Positions 1 through 11,751 are shown, numbered from the stretch's first letter. The stretch: DNA of 64,000 nt from Pseudogymnoascus destructans (GCF_001641265.1 NW_020167526.1:1-64000), one strand, 5' to 3'. Notes: generated by a model from the letters alone, not told the origin. A program made the numbers and translations.

Positions 1-1641
1 TGCGCACAAGGCCGAGACAGGAGCGATATAAGCTGACGACGAAGGCCAGCTTCATTGTGCTCGATGGGTTATGGGCGTTTTGATAATGGTTCAGCTCGAG
101 TCAGATCGGGAGGTTCTTATAATTCAATTCGGCACTGGAAAAAGCAGGTCCTCAACCTACTTAACCCACCTATAACAAGTCTACAATTATTTTCCATTTA
201 AAAAAGGTTTTGATGCCCTCACGATGATCTGGTTATCTCCATTGGCTACCTGATGGCGACCTGTCGACACACACGAAGTAGGCCTCGTGTTAGGACAAGA
301 TGAACGCGATGCACCGCAACTTTGATGGCCATGGATAATCTGGCGGTATAGGTGAGTGGGTGAGCAGCAAGGGTGAGCAGGATGAGCGAGGGTGGTCCCG
401 CCACCTTCAAGTTTCGCAGACTGGGTTTTGGATACGCTGTACCACAGCCAGGCTGGCCATCTGTAAAACCAGGATGGGCACAGGAATGGCCTGGGAAGGC
501 CATTTTTGAGGCAGCGAGCGAGGCGGGCGTGCATGGTGGGTCCATGATAGATATGCTGCCTACTAAATCTAAGAACTCAATAGTTATTAATGTTATTGTG
601 AAGGTATTTAATTACCGCCCCCTACTAGTTATGTTACGTGGATCGGGAGATTATCACCCAAAATCGGCTGGGATAGCCAACGAATATCACACGGCACAAG
701 CCCGTCCGCTACAGCGATCTACTCGTACCATTAAAAAGCCCGTTGCCCCGCTCTTACTTAAGCACGGACTAGTCGATAATCTGAACTAGTAGATCTAGGA
801 CTAAGTTATGGAAAGCTTCACCGATCGCAACCTACGTACGAACGCAGACTTGAATACTCACTTAGTGTTACATCACTTAGTGTTACACTCCTTCACTCGA
901 GATTGAGTGGTCGATGTAGTTTGGAGACCTGTAGCACGTCCTCATCCTCTTTTCCAACAGAGAGCTCGGCACCTGGTTTTTGATATAGGCTGGCACCAAC
1001 CTCAGAAGTCGCATTTCGAAGTGTTTCGCATATCCCCCCATTTGGCGTTGCTATTTTCTCGTCAGGATCGCGAATAATTGGGCCATTACGAGCGGGCGGC
1101 TTTCTCTATTGGAGATTCTGGTCGGAAGACATAATATGCTACATACATCCCTCTAGTTTTGTTGACATGAACTACTAATTCCATCGCGCCTTTCAAGAAC
1201 CTGAAGCCAGTTTGTACTCCATTAATCAATACTTCAGTCTGATGTCATTTCTAACATTTGTAACCTCTATCATATCCAGCCTCTTATTGGTCGTAGACGT
1301 GAGATCCCTTAGCCACTCTACGCAAACAAAAGAAATAATTCACCACTGAACTTACTGAGCTTCCTTTCTCGCTCTCGCTCCCAAACAACTTTTATCCACC
1401 GCAACACAACCCCCTTTCTCCCCCTTTCTCACACCCAAATTATACCGGTCTCCTTCACCGGCATTGTCAGACGAGGCCAACAAGCCCTGGGTTGTCGTAG
1501 GTGAACATTCTAGGACCACCAATCGTTGTTATTGAGCTTGCTCAATCATCTGTCCTTGCATTTCCACCTGGTGCTGCTGTTGTCCAGCGCCAGCCCGTCC
1601 CTGCTCTGCGGCCTTCTCCTGACTGGGGCTCTCGCTCATCG
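1..1641. other. Intergenic DNA, no supported gene
   Basis: I see no convincing gene here. Open frames of up to 138 codons occur on both strands, overlap each other and lack recognisable domains. The stretch near 860-890 holds two tandem copies of a CACTTAGTGTTAC-type word. A pyrimidine-rich tract lies around 1370-1440. The region lies downstream of the broken ATPase gene on the minus strand and may contain its 3' untranslated region. Confidence 0.5.
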
Positions 1642-4600
1642 TCAAGAATCGCGAGAACATATTACGCTGCAAGTCGCCACCACCAGCGGCTGCAAGCTTC
1701 GCGCTCTGCGGCGGAAAAAGATACGCTTACCCCATTTCCAAGTCTCAATACCGGCAAAGAAGAGGATTGCTTCGATGAGCACGATGGCCATTCCAGCTAA
1801 TGCCGGTGTGCTTGAAGACCACGTGGTTGATGACCGGGATATAGAGGACGGGGAAGACGGTGATAAACCCCGCATAATGGCCAGAACAGGAACTGGTTAC
1901 GCCAGACATCGTGCATCCATTGGGTGAAGTACTTTTTAGATCCAGGTTGCATGCGGAAGAACGAGCGGCGCATGTTGACCATCTCCCAGGCGAGGAAAGG
2001 CGAACAAGGTGAGGCAAACGAAGGTTGTGGCGCGAGCGCGGAAGACGGTGTCGCACACTTCGCTGTAGCATCGTTGCAGCCGATACCGAGGTTGCATCAC
2101 GAAGCCGAAGAGAACAACGGAGAAGGCGGCAAGGCAGAGGGCAGCCATCCAGAGCCCGTAGACGACCATGTCGACCATGACTTCCATGGTGAAGACGCCG
2201 GTTTTAAGAGACTGCGGTGGGCGTTGCATGATGTCTGGGGCAGCAATTTCAACACCGAGACCCATATCGGGCATACCTGAAGGGTTTAGTGACAAGATTG
2301 GCATGGAAATAAATGGGTAAGCTTACCGGAAGTGATCATAATAATCCAGAGGATTTCAACAGGCGCAAGAGGGAAAACTGAGAGGCCAGACTGGTCTTTG
2401 AAGGCAAGACCAATAAGAAGAGTACAAGCTTGTGCAATATTCTCGGCGAGGAGATGAAGAACAAACTTCTGGATATTGTCAACATACGTCTCCCCTCCTC
2501 AATGGCGTTGAGAATAGAAGCGAAGTTATCATCAGTTAGTACAATATCAGAAGCATCCTTTGCAACATCAGAACCAGCTTGGCCATAGCAATGCCAACAT
2601 CAGCGCGTTTGAGAGATGGCGAGTCGTTGACACCATCACCGGTCATAGCAGCGAAGCATTTGCGGCGATGGAGCGCATCGATCATGCGGACTTTTGTTGT
2701 TGGGGAGCAACGAGCAATAACAAGAGGAAGAACAGGCAGATCATCAATCTCGTCATCGGAGAGCTTATCGAATGCACTGGCCGTCATGACCATAGAATCC
2801 ACGACGTCCTTGGCAAAAGACATCATATTCTCAGGAGAATGCCAACTTGAAGAGCAATGCCCTTGCGGTGCCAGGATGATCACCAGTTAACATATGAACT
2901 GCGATACCAGCCCGGTGGCATTCCGCGACAGCGCCGGCTGACTCTGGTCTTGGAGGATCATACAAGCCAACAAGACCACAGAATGCTAAGTTCTCCTCGA
3001 TGATCTTGCGGTCAAGTGGCGCATCCTTGTCCGCGGGAACAATATATTCCTTGCTTGCAAGAGCCAAAACACGAAGACCTTGTTTTGCAAGAGCCTCCAT
3101 ATTCAACAGAATTTCCTCTCTATGAGCCTCGGTCATCTTAATAAGACCTGGTCTTTGCTCCAATGAACTTGTGTGCAAGACCCCAAGACGCGCTCAACAG
3201 CGCCCTTGGTGAAAACCATAGAATTTCCATCCTTGTGCTCGAAGATGAGGACATCTTCTTGACGTCAGAATCAAAGGGAATTCAGCAGTTTGGGACCACT
3301 CGGGCTCATCTCCACTGGTGAAACGGTCGCGGCCCCAATCAAAACGAGACGCAAAGACTTGGATGGCGATTTCAGTCGGATCCCCGCGAGCCTTCCAGGT
3401 ATTTTCACTCTTGTAGACACGAGCAAGATTGGCAAGCGATGCAACATTGAGGAAGTCCTTGAGTGAGTGTTATCTTCGAGGAGGTCGGCAAGTGGCTTAA
3501 CCTTCTCATGCTCTCCCTCTCCCTCTCCCTGGGGAACATTGGATGGGGCAAAAGTGCTGTGGCTGATATCACCAATCGATGGGTCGACGGGATTTTCGGA
3601 TGTACCAACGGAGTAAGTGCCCACAGCTGGAACCCAAGCCTTCTTGGTAACCATCTTGCCCTGGGTGAGTGTACCGGTTTTATCGGAGCAAATATCGGTC
3701 ACAGCACCGAGTGCCTCGAGGGAATCCAACGTGCGAACTACAACATTACGGGAAACCATTCTCTTCGTACCAGCTGCCATAGTGATTGTTAATACCACAA
3801 CCAAAGATGCAGGAATCATAGACAAGCCTGTCGCGACTGCGTAAATTATGACCTCGTTGTTGTTCGAGAAGTTATTGGCAGCCAAGACGATGATAGCGCA
3901 AACAACGGCGGTGCCGAAAAGGAGGATAGCCAGTTTGGACAGCTTCCTTTGAAGTGGAGTGCCAACAGCCGTGCCGAGGAACTTGCCAATACAATCGCCG
4001 GCAGTCAAACCCCATGCTTCAAGGTATCTGTGCGGTTTGACCTTGCCATCTTTACTGCGCCTGGGTTCACGGTTTTCTTGTCGGTAGCCCGCAGCGCCAA
4101 TGCGATAGATCCAATTTCCGTTCTCATACCAGTCGCATAGACGATACCAGTTGCACGGCCTTTGGTAACGGTAGATGAGCTGTATGCAACGTTGAGGCGG
4201 TCACCCGGGCCAGTATCAGCGTCGAAGATGGCCTTGGCCTCTTTTGAGACTGGGAGCGACTCTCCTGTGAGGAGAGCCTCGTCTGTCTCGAAGTTCATAG
4301 CATCGACCAATCTTTTCACCAAGTTAGCATGAGTGCGGCTGTAATCGATCGACATTGCATACCGGATATCCGCAGGAACGGTATCTCCAGTCTTAAGTTC
4401 GACTTTGTCACCAGGCACGAGATCACCAGTGGGGATAGTTTCTGTCTTGCCATCTCGAACGACCGTAGCAGTAGGGGAGCTAAGAGACCGCAGAGAGTCC
4501 ATCGTTTTTTCGGCGCTGAACTCCTGGAAGAACCCGACGACGACGTTGAGGACGATGACAGCGGCGATAACGCCACCTTCGATCCAAGATTTGATAGCAA

Positions 4601-4908
4601 GACTCACGGCCATGGCCATGATCAGCACCTAAGTAATTACATCAGATGGTCGACTCTTTGAAAGGGGGTTGTGGATCTCATAACTAGAATCATTGCGTTT
4701 GCAATCTGATGGACCAGGATCTTGATGGGTTGCACACCCGGTCCATCGTCGAGCTCGTTGCGTCCCCATTTCTCCGCGCGAGAGGAGATTTGGCTGCGTG
4801 CAAGACCATCTTCAGGTTTGTCTCGAGCTGATCTCGAGTTTCGTTTATTGTCAGTGCATGTGCAAACACGACTTGCGGACCACTGTCTAGGCCCTGATCT
4901 TTAGCCAT
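1642..4908 (-). pseudogene. ENA-type (type IID) Na+/K+-exporting P-type ATPase, multiply frameshifted
   Basis: In the intact family this plasma-membrane pump exports Na+ or K+ using ATP. The order is canonical: N-terminal cation-ATPase segment (4690-4908), membrane pair with IEGGVIAAVIVLNVVVGFFQ (near 4560), TGES-type loop (LLTGES, near 4265), phosphorylation site DKTGTLTQG (near 3670), the MLTGDHPGTA motif (near 2890), hinge TGDGVNDSP (near 2620), and C-terminal helices ending in WKWGKR (near 1720). Two canonical introns are visible, 4629-4684 and 2277-2326. Every coding stretch is broken by one-base indels, for example near 4840, 4085, 3470, 3275, 3255, 3150, 2860, 2835, 2590 and 2490, with more before 2100. 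The motifs themselves are intact and I see few substitution nonsense codons. The gene is therefore recently dead, or this stretch of the assembly has indel errors. Identity of the family is secure; the cause of the breaks is not. Confidence 0.88.
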
Positions 4909-5911
4909 GATTGAGAGGAAACAAACGAAGCAGACGAAATCACGCGACTAAGAACAATTGACAGTTGATGAGAGAAGTTCGTACAGCAGCAGCAACAACT
5001 GTTGTATATGTAGTCTTAAAAGGGTACCAAAAGGAATACTTTCTCCACCAAACCTTTGGGGGTGAGTCGTAAAGATAGCCAGAAGTCGGCTTGGCTTGGT
5101 CTTGGTCAGGTCTTGGCCTGCAAAAATGATAACTTCGAAAAAACAAGATGCGCATATCGGCGAAAGGAAGGACCTTAGTGGAACTCTGGGTATGGCGGAG
5201 AAAGCTAGAGAGCGCATATTTTAAAATGTGTTATCCACAATGACATCTCCGCAACCTCTTTGGTTAATGGGGTGGCGACAGTGCGAAGAGTGGAGCAGTT
5301 AACCCAGATATATGACGACAGCCAAGTATATATTCCACAAAACTTACGCAGAGGTGCTCGCGTGCCATACCAAGGCGGCTGCACTCGGGCCTAATCACAT
5401 GATGCTGTCATAATCACATGATTCTGTACGTTACCATTGGCTAACAATTGCACTGAAAGTTTTCCCTGGCGTAAAGTCCGACTCCCGGATTGGCTCGGAA
5501 GCTCTGGTGGTGTAGATCTTATGCAGCTGCCGAATTCTATCACAACTGAAGCTGAAGAGCCCTCAGGCTGCCAGGGTTTCGGGCTTCCCCCAGGGCTTAT
5601 AAGTAGGATACGTAGGCCCGTAGCATAGTGTAGTAATTCAATTTGATCTATATTTTACATACTGTATTTACTGCGAGGCTCCTGCTCCGGTGCGCCAAGA
5701 GACTGATTACGGTGATCGGGATTTCTTGTGAAGATATGATTAAAAAACCACAAAAGGCAAAAGCATACAACAGTGGACGCCTAAAGGGCTAGCCACCTGC
5801 TTCATATTTCACTTATATTTTCAAGGAGATGATGGGATGCTAGGTTGAATTAATTCATCTCCCCTTTGCGATGGCTTTGTCTTAGAAAGCAGCCTCTGCC
5901 TTGTCTTTGCT
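4909..5911. other. Upstream region of the ATPase and intergenic DNA
   Basis: No gene is supported. The first few hundred bases would be the promoter and 5' leader of the broken ATPase. A word of about 25 bases near 5628-5655 (TAGTGTAGTAATTCAATTT) recurs near 40595-40613, so a dispersed repeat ends in this region. A 63-codon frame at 5437-5628 has no recognisable domain. Confidence 0.4.
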
Positions 5912-6050
5912 GTAGTGTGACTAGGCTAGTGGATAGTTGCAGACACTAGTGGATATTAGATAGTTAAGCTATCCATTAACTATCTAGATTATCTAGCTAT
6001 CTATCAACTATCTAGACTATCTATAAGGCACAACACCACTATATAAGTAG

Positions 6051-7238
6051 TGTAAGGACACAGGGCACCCAGCTCACAGCAATAGCATATCAGAGTGCAA
6101 GTCGGAGGCTAAACGGATGCTATCCTATAGGTCTACTACGAAGGATACAAAAAGATGATGAGAGGAACCCCATTGGGTCAATCCCCTTACGTACCCGAAA
6201 CGGGTCCGACTTGGTGTCATACTGACATTCGTTGCACTCAGTTTGCTATCAAACTCAAGAGCAAACTTAGAAATCTCCTCCTCAAACCTACAAGTCACCA
6301 TACATATCTTGGCTTATCACACCAACAACAGAAGCAATACTACTGAACGATTGCTGCAAACTCTTCTACTACATCTGTTTATGCTACATACATCACAGCA
6401 TATCATTTGGACACTCATTGAACAAGTTATTAAGAAAATCTCCTCCTTAAGGGGGTGGGCCAATACTACCACATGGCATATCTCTACCAACTAGAGGCCT
6501 AGGAACATGAACGATAGCTCTAGAAGCTTCTACAACCCTCTATGATTCATTACATGTCATCGCTCCTTAGTTACCCACAAGATTGGTTAAGTTATGACAT
6601 AATTTGTCTATAGGGGTACTCTGACCTTGGACCTCCTTTCACTTCCTATAGGCTAGGAACCCAAGAGATGGTTCTATGGTTCTCTTACGTTCACTACATG
6701 ATTAGCAAGCTAGTTGTGGGTCGCACTTGATTTCTAATACATTTACCAAGCCTGGTTAGTCATGGAAAGTCATGGAAAATGAGAGAACTACACTCCTTTG
6801 GCATAAATAGGATTGCCCTTTCCTTAAGAAAGGGCAAGCAGGCAATACAGTAAATCGACTATCACATACTTCCACGTCTTTTACAAGCTTCCAAGCATTC
6901 ATCTTGTTACTCCTTGTTTCTGAAAAGTCAGTGAGGTGTTAACCTCTGACTTACCCCTGAGTTCCCAGACTCAACATTTGTTGCAACTTGTCTGAACCAC
7001 TTCACTACATCACACACCTGATTGCTGCGTTGTGGAATAGTCTAAGCTACAACCCTTTGGCTCTGTTTCCTAAGACAGTGTGTTGTCTTAGTAAAATCAT
7101 CCCTTCCTTGGGTGGCTAGATTCTCACATCTGGTGCACCCACCATTACACTTGGCTAACCTGCCTTAACTCTCCCCACGTGACCGTAACCTCTCTGACTC
7201 AGATCCCTTCTGTCACTGAGGGCGGAGGCATCCTTACA
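6051..7238 (+). mobile_element. A-family solo LTR, itself interrupted by a B-family LTR
   Basis: It begins TGTAAGGACACAGGGC and ends GGCATCCTTACA, giving an 8-bp inverted end. It is flanked by AGTAG on both sides (6046-6050 and 7239-7243), a 5-bp target duplication typical of LTR elements. Its own sequence is 6051-6214 plus 7155-7238. The same LTR bounds the complete element at 10290-18215, so this is a solo LTR of that family. Confidence 0.85.
6215..7149 (+). mobile_element. B-family solo LTR (935 bp)
   Basis: It begins TGTCATACTGACATTC and ends CACCCACCATTACA, and is flanked by CTTGG (6210-6214 and 7150-7154). No internal retroelement sequence is attached. It sits inside the A-family LTR, so it is the youngest layer of a three-deep nest. 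Its minus strand carries a decayed reading frame with CNGGCTRCENLATQG, repeated in the other B copies. Confidence 0.85.
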
Positions 7239-7450
7239 AGTAGATCGTAGTCCCTTAGATAGAACTTCATGCTCAACTTAATATAGTATTCTTTACAATA
7301 CTGTAACATGTTACTTAGAAAGCCTTTTTGTTTAATCCCCTGCCTCCTCTGTTAAGTCAACCTTATGCAAGAAACCTTCTATCATTTTAGAAGTTAGCGT
7401 TACACTTTAAGCACCACTTCTACAAGGTGCCGGCTTACACACAAAGCAAC

Positions 7451-9590
7451 ATGTCTTCTGTTAAGAAGAGCAAGTCCCTAGAGCCATCAGCTCCCCTAAC
7501 TACACCACCAACTGTAGTGGTGACTACTGTCACTAGTAAGCAGACTGTTAAGGTTCAGGTGCCTAAACCCTATAGAAGAACGACACAAGCTTAAGGCTTT
7601 TCTCCTTAAGTGCGACTTGTACCTTATGTTCAATTCTCATGTGTTAATAGGAGAGGCTAACTAGGTCTTGTAGGCTATCACCCTCTTGTAAGGGGCTGCC
7701 TTTAACTAGATCAAGTTCTTTGTTAATGACTACTTAGAAAAGAAGGGACCTAAGGGACAACTCTACACCCACATATCGGTCATCACTAGGGAAATCTTCA
7801 GAACCTAGAAGGGATTTAAGACCAACATTACTAAGGTGTTTGGTGACATAGACGCTAAAAGAATGGTAGAACGACACCTGCTAAAGATTCAGCAGAAGGG
7901 GTTAGTCACGCCTTACACTACAGAGTTTCAGCAGTACATAGGATGAACTTATTAGCATGATGATGCCTTACAAGCAAGGTACTACGACAGTTTGAGGGAC
8001 TCTATTAAGGACGAGATCGCTCGTGGCATCTGTCTAGACAACCTAGAGAACCTAATCCTCACTGCTACGTTAATCAACTATCGTCACTACAAGTGCAGAC
8101 TTAAGAAAGGTGGACAGAAACCCACTTGGATCTAGAAGAGACCTAAGCAGAAGAGCTATTAGCCTTAGTGTAATGGTGGGTGCACCAGATGTGAGAATCT
8201 AGCCACCCAAGGAAGGGATGATTTTACTAAGACAACACACTGTCTTAGGAAACAGAGCCAAAGGGTTGTAGCTTAGACTATTCCACAACGCAGCAATCAG
8301 GTGTGTGATGTAGTGAAGTGGTTCAGACAAGTTGCAACAAATGTTGAGTCTGGGAACTCAGGGGTAAGTCAGAGGTTAACACCTCACTGACTTTTCAGAA
8401 ACAAGGAGTAACAAGATGAATGCTTGGAAGCTTGTAAAAGACGTGGAAGTATGTGATAGTCGATTTACTGTATTGCCTGCTTGCCCTTTCTTAAGGAAAG
8501 GGCAATCCTATTTATGCCAAAGGAGTGTAGTTCTCTCATTTTCCATGACTTTCCATGACTAACCAGGCTTGGTAAATGTATTAGAAATCAAGTGCGACCC
8601 ACAACTAGCTTGCTAATCATGTAGTGAACGTAAGAGAATCCCATAGAACCATCTCTTGGGTTCCTAGCCTATAGGAAGTGAAAGGAGGTCCAAGGTCAGA
8701 GTACCCCTATAGACAAATTATGTCATAACTTAACCAATCTTGTGGGTAACTAAGGAGCGATGACATGTAATGAATCATAGAGGGTTGTAGAAGCTTCTAG
8801 AGCTATCGTTCATGTTCCTAGGCCTCTAGTTGATAGAGATATGTCATGTGTAGTATTAGCCCAGTAACTAAGGAGTGATGTCATGTAATGAATCATAGAG
8901 GGTTGTAGAGATATGCTATGTGGTCATATCAGCCCAGTAACTAAGGAGCAATGACGTGTAATAAATCATAGAGGGTTGTAGCAATCGTTGAGTAGTATTC
9001 CTCTTGTTGTTGGTGTGACAAGCCAAAATATGTATAGTGACTTGTAGGTTTGAGGAGGAGATTTCTAAGTTTGCTCTTGAGTTTGATAGCAAACTGAGTG
9101 CAACAATATGACACTTAAGGAACGGCTCTGCTTTAATTGCAATAAGCCTGGATACATGGCTAGGGACTACAAGCAGCCAAAGAAAGGGAATGGTGGTCAG
9201 AAGTTCAGCAAACAACTAAATGCCACTTAGCAAGGCCAAGCGGGCTACAACTCTTAGAGTGGACAGTTAAATGCCACGTCTAAAGGCAAGGAAGTCTAGG
9301 AGGTCACTACTGAAGACGTTAAGGAGTTCGACACCTCAAACGGCAAGGACAAGGAAGACGAACCCTTGTCTAATGATGAACTCACGTCAAAGCAAGCAGA
9401 AGAGCTAAAACGCTTTAAAGAAAGTGCAAGCAAAACGGTATTTAAGGACCAGCTACCTAGGGTGATGAGATGCCTTAGGTAAAGCATGCTTGAAAGCAGG
9501 GATTAGGGCATCCCTATGCTGGAACCGCTAAAATATTAGCAAGGCACAGAACAAGGCTAGGAGGTTACGGTCCATAAAATGAGATGCCGA
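7451..9590 (+). pseudogene. Decayed Ty3/gypsy gag, interrupted by a B-family LTR
   Basis: Coding parts are 7451-8168 and 9114-9590. The frame starts MSSVKKSKSLEPSAP and contains capsid-like text (KAFLLKCDLYLM, KTNITKVFGDID, YYDSLRDSIKDEIARGICLD) and a zinc knuckle (LCFNCNKPGYMARDYKQ, near 9130) whose His and last Cys have become Tyr. The protein resembles the intact gag at 51323-53266, and the 46-bp leader before its ATG also matches that gene's leader. Most breaks are TAG codons at places where Trp or Gln is expected, for example in EAN*VL*AI and FN*IKFF. That is the C-to-T at CpA signature expected from RIP. No pol follows it. Confidence 0.82.
8169..9113 (-). mobile_element. B-family solo LTR, inverted, inside gag
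   Basis: On the plus strand it begins TGTAATGGTGGGTGCACC and ends near CAACAATATGACA, the reverse of the other B copies. Its flanks are CTTAG (8164-8168) and CTTAA (9114-9118), a target duplication with one later change. It forms a near-palindromic pair with the copy at 6215-7149 on either side of the gag start. Confidence 0.83.
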
Positions 9591-9591
9591 C

Positions 9592-9729
9592 TGTCATACT
9601 GACATTTGTTGCACTCAGTTTGCTATCAAACTCAAGAGCAAACTTAGAAATCTCCTCCTCAAACCTACAAGTCACTATACATATTTTGGCTTGTCACACC
9701 AACAACAAGAGCAATACTACTCAACGATA
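9592..9729 (+). repeat. Truncated B-family LTR, first 138 bases
   Basis: It starts TGTCATACTGACATTTG and follows the B consensus through ACTCAACGAT, then stops abruptly. No target duplication can be assigned. It lies between the dead gag and a short C-type LTR fragment. Confidence 0.75.
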
Positions 9730-9769
9730 GCCCCACTAGCCCTATAACCATGATGTTACGTTACAGTAG
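9730..9769 (-). repeat. Short C-type LTR fragment
   Basis: The sequence AGCCCTATAACCATGATG...CCATAACA is the reverse of the start of the C'-type LTRs at 46265 and 10167. It is a small remnant with no visible target duplication. Confidence 0.5.
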
Positions 9770-9851
9770 CCATAACATGAGCCTCCTGTTCCGAAGATGC
9801 TGCTGCTTTCTATTTAGACTTAAGATGCTCTTCTTCTTTACGAAGCTTTTC

Positions 9852-10079
9852 CTAATTAGGAGGAGAAGGGGTGTAAGCATCGCATTTGGAATTACTATGA
9901 GTACATTCACTACAACGATGATGACTATGAACGATGATACAAGATCGCTTGCTATGAAGACACTTAGAACATAGTGACATTAGGTTGCTGTTCTTTTCGA
10001 TGCAGTCTGTAAGAAGATTTCGTTCTTTGATTTTTGTGTGTCTCTTAGAAGACATAATAGCAGCGCACCTACTTGGCAA
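9852..10079 (-). CDS. Small cysteine-rich protein, antisense to the old Ty3 element
   Basis: A 75-codon frame holds two zinc-ligand-like units: LCSKCLHSKRSC and RCSECTHSNSKC (CX2CX6C, 8 residues, CX2CX6C). The same paired pattern occurs in the frames at 11152-11751 and 47359-48018, each next to the polypurine-tract end of a Ty3 element and antisense to gag. Here gag (7451) runs plus and this frame runs minus. A purine tract and the 3' LTR start (10167) lie just beyond it. The function is unknown. The reading frame may be truncated at its C-terminus, because it ends in PSPPN without the charged coiled region seen in the 47 kb copy. Confidence 0.55.
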   Translation of the reverse strand: MPSRCAAIMSSKRHTKIKERNLLTDCIEKNSNLMSLCSKCLHSKRSCIIVHSHHRCSECTHSNSKCDAYTPSPPN

Positions 10080-10144
10080 TTAAGTAGGCATCACCCTACT
10101 TAAGTAATTAGCAGTTTCCTTAATTAGCAAGACCTATAGGACTA

Positions 10145-10166
10145 GGTCTTTAGGAGGGAGACCTAG
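10145..10166 (+). other. Polypurine tract of the old Ty3 element
   Basis: TTTAGGAGGGAGACCTAG lies directly before the TGTTACAGC start of the 3' LTR. Polypurine tracts prime plus-strand synthesis in LTR elements, so this marks the plus strand as the genomic sense of the old element. Confidence 0.5.
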
Positions 10167-10289
10167 TGTTACAGCTATGGAACGTAATGTCATAGTTATA
10201 GAGCTAGCAGGGCTAGGCTCTAGTAACATGACTCATAGTCACAAGGCTAGTAGGGCTAGGCTATAGCATGACCTAGCTAGTGGATAGTT
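10167..10289 (+). repeat. 3' LTR of the old Ty3 element, first part
   Basis: It begins TGTTACAGCTATGG and runs to TGGATAGTT, where the complete A-family element is inserted. The rest of the LTR continues at 18216-18480. The two pieces together (about 388 bp) match the 398-bp solo LTR at 46265-46662. Confidence 0.8.
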
Positions 10290-10547
10290 TGTAAGGACAC
10301 AGGGCACCCAGCTCACAGTAATAGCATATGAGAGTGCGAGTCAGAGGCTAAACGGATGCTATCCTATAGGTCTACTATGAAGGATACAAAAAAGATGATG
10401 GGGGAACCCCATGAGTCGATTTTCTCAAGTATCCGAAACCCATCCGACTCGGTTCCAACTCGGTTAGCCCACCCAAATGATCACACGTGACCCTGCGGCT
10501 ACCCGGAGTCTACTCCCTAGAATGAGAGACGAGAAGGCATCCTTACA
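10290..10547 (-). repeat. A-family LTR, 3' LTR of the element (258 bp)
   Basis: On plus it runs from TGTAAGGACACAGG to GGCATCCTTACA. The outer flank TAGTT matches the one after 18215. It is shorter than its partner because it lacks the extra block of about 175 bases found at 17833-18008. Confidence 0.88.
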
Positions 10548-11151
10548 CTACCCCCCTCCTGAGAGAGTGCTTTGTCCACAAGGCACGCGGCTAGTATCAT
10601 GTCCGCAACGTCTCCGAATCGTCTCCGTGAACGGAGCGTTTCTTGTTATCATAATGTTGGCTGGTAATTGCGTCCGGAACAACTTTGTTTGTTGTGCGCG
10701 TCGGGAAGGTGCTTTGTTTGCCACCGTAGTCGTCCCGAGGTGGTATCGCGTTAGGGTCTGTGTGGCATGCAAAACTGGAGTTCGCTTTTGTTGGATCTCA
10801 CATTCGTTCTTGGGGTCCGAAACAGTACCGGAAGGTGTCCGCTACACGTTTGAGTAGAATTTTCATAAAACGTGAAAGAAGAAGTGGCCGCGCTAACCTG
10901 ATTCAGCGTTTATTGTTGTAAGCCAACATTTGAGTATTCCGCTTCGCCCACTTCCTCTTGTTTTTACCTTACAACAACAACACCAGCAACCCTCCCACCC
11001 GAGACCAGTAAGTGGCCCCTCCCCGTCCGTTTGTTTATGATACTGATAGATTGTATAGTATACTCCAATCCAAAAAGTAGGTGATGAGGGCGCATTGGCA
11101 CAGTGTTGATAACTTGTGCTGGGCTGACGGAATCACAGATTCCAAATTTGA
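10548..11151 (+). other. Leader region of the antisense Cys-rich gene
   Basis: A purine tract on the minus strand (10548-10565) is the likely polypurine tract of the element. Reading plus, a pyrimidine-rich leader and a likely 5' untranslated intron can be seen: donor AG|GTAAGTGGCC-like near 11007 and an acceptor (GGAATCACAG) near 11138, just before the ATG at 11152. Frames of 74-126 codons here have no recognisable domain. Confidence 0.4.
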
Positions 11152-11751
11152 AGATGCCGGTTCCCACCCCCTCCGGGGCTCTTACTGTCGCCTTCCATGT
11201 GCTCTGTTTGCGCTGCCTTCGGGCCAAAGCCTGTGGGATCCAGTCCCATGACTGCGTCTAGTCCCCGACCAGTTCAAAGTGTGGGTACTGCACGTCGCAG
11301 CACTCGCCTTGCGTCCTGGTAGGTTTTCTTGTGGGGTTCGGTGTTTGGTTTGGCTGGCCGTTGCTGACTTGGTGAAAGCTGCCCTGGTTCCTTGGGGAAG
11401 AGTTTGCGGCCCTCCTGGCTGCCCAGAGCATGCACAAGTTCCGCTCCGAGGCGGAGCGTGACCTCTACGAGGAGCGCGCCACTCGGGCTGCCCTTGAGTT
11501 GGGGCTGGCCGTGAGTAGACCCCCTTCCCCTTGTGACTCGGTGTGGTTCCGATGCTGACTCTGGGCAGCAAATTCGGTCATCGCTGCGCCGTCTCCGGAC
11601 GGAACAGGAGAGCGTTCCTGCTCTCTTGGGGGAGTTGGTGGCTGCTGTGGGCAAACTGCCCACCGCTGCCGCTCCCGTGGTTGCTCCTACTCGGGGTGAT
11701 GGAAGGAGGGAGGGGGAGGATGGGGAAGTTGGGGCGGCCTATGGGGCCTAG
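11152..11751 (+). pseudogene. Spliced Cys-rich accessory gene, antisense to gag-pol
   Basis: From ATG 11152 the frame reads LCLRCLRAKACGIQSHDC, a TAG, then SSKCGYCTSQHSPC: paired CX2CX5-6C units like those at 9852-10079 and 47359-48018. Two introns with canonical ends fit on this strand: one from about GTAGGTTTTC (near 11320) to GGTGAAAG (near 11388), and one from GTGAGTAGAC (near 11511) to CTCTGGGCAG (near 11570). Splicing joins an acidic, coiled-looking segment (FRSEAERDLYEERATRAALE) to RSSLRRLRTEQESV and a stop at 11751. The introns show that this strand was transcribed and spliced as a separate mRNA. The in-frame TAG probably makes this copy inactive. Function unknown. Confidence 0.5.

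Larger units (their letters stand above)
5912..7404 (+). repeat. 5' LTR of the old Ty3 element (C-type), truncated and split by a nested insertion
   Basis: The parts 5912-6050 and 7239-7404 together match the C'-type LTR at 46265-46662 and the reverse complement of the LTR at 46874-47262. It holds the TATA-like ACTATATAAGTAG, the segment CTTAGATAGAACTTCATGCT and the end GTTAGCGTTACA. About 100 bases are missing from its start. An A-family LTR (6051-7238) is inserted in it with target duplication AGTAG. A gag leader follows immediately at 7405, as it does in the element at 46874-53787. Confidence 0.8.

Noticed and set aside
187..789. Overlapping frames of 99-138 codons on both strands
   Set aside because: They overlap in three frames without recognisable domains or gene-like codon use.
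6051..7238. A-family LTR as a small TIR transposon because of TGTAAGGA/TCCTTACA ends
   Set aside because: 5-bp target duplications and its pairing as 10290-10547 and 17792-18215 around a Ty3 element show it is an LTR.
10477..10857. 126-codon plus frame at the left LTR of the A-family element
   Set aside because: It starts inside the LTR and has no recognisable domain; treated as the leader of the antisense gene.
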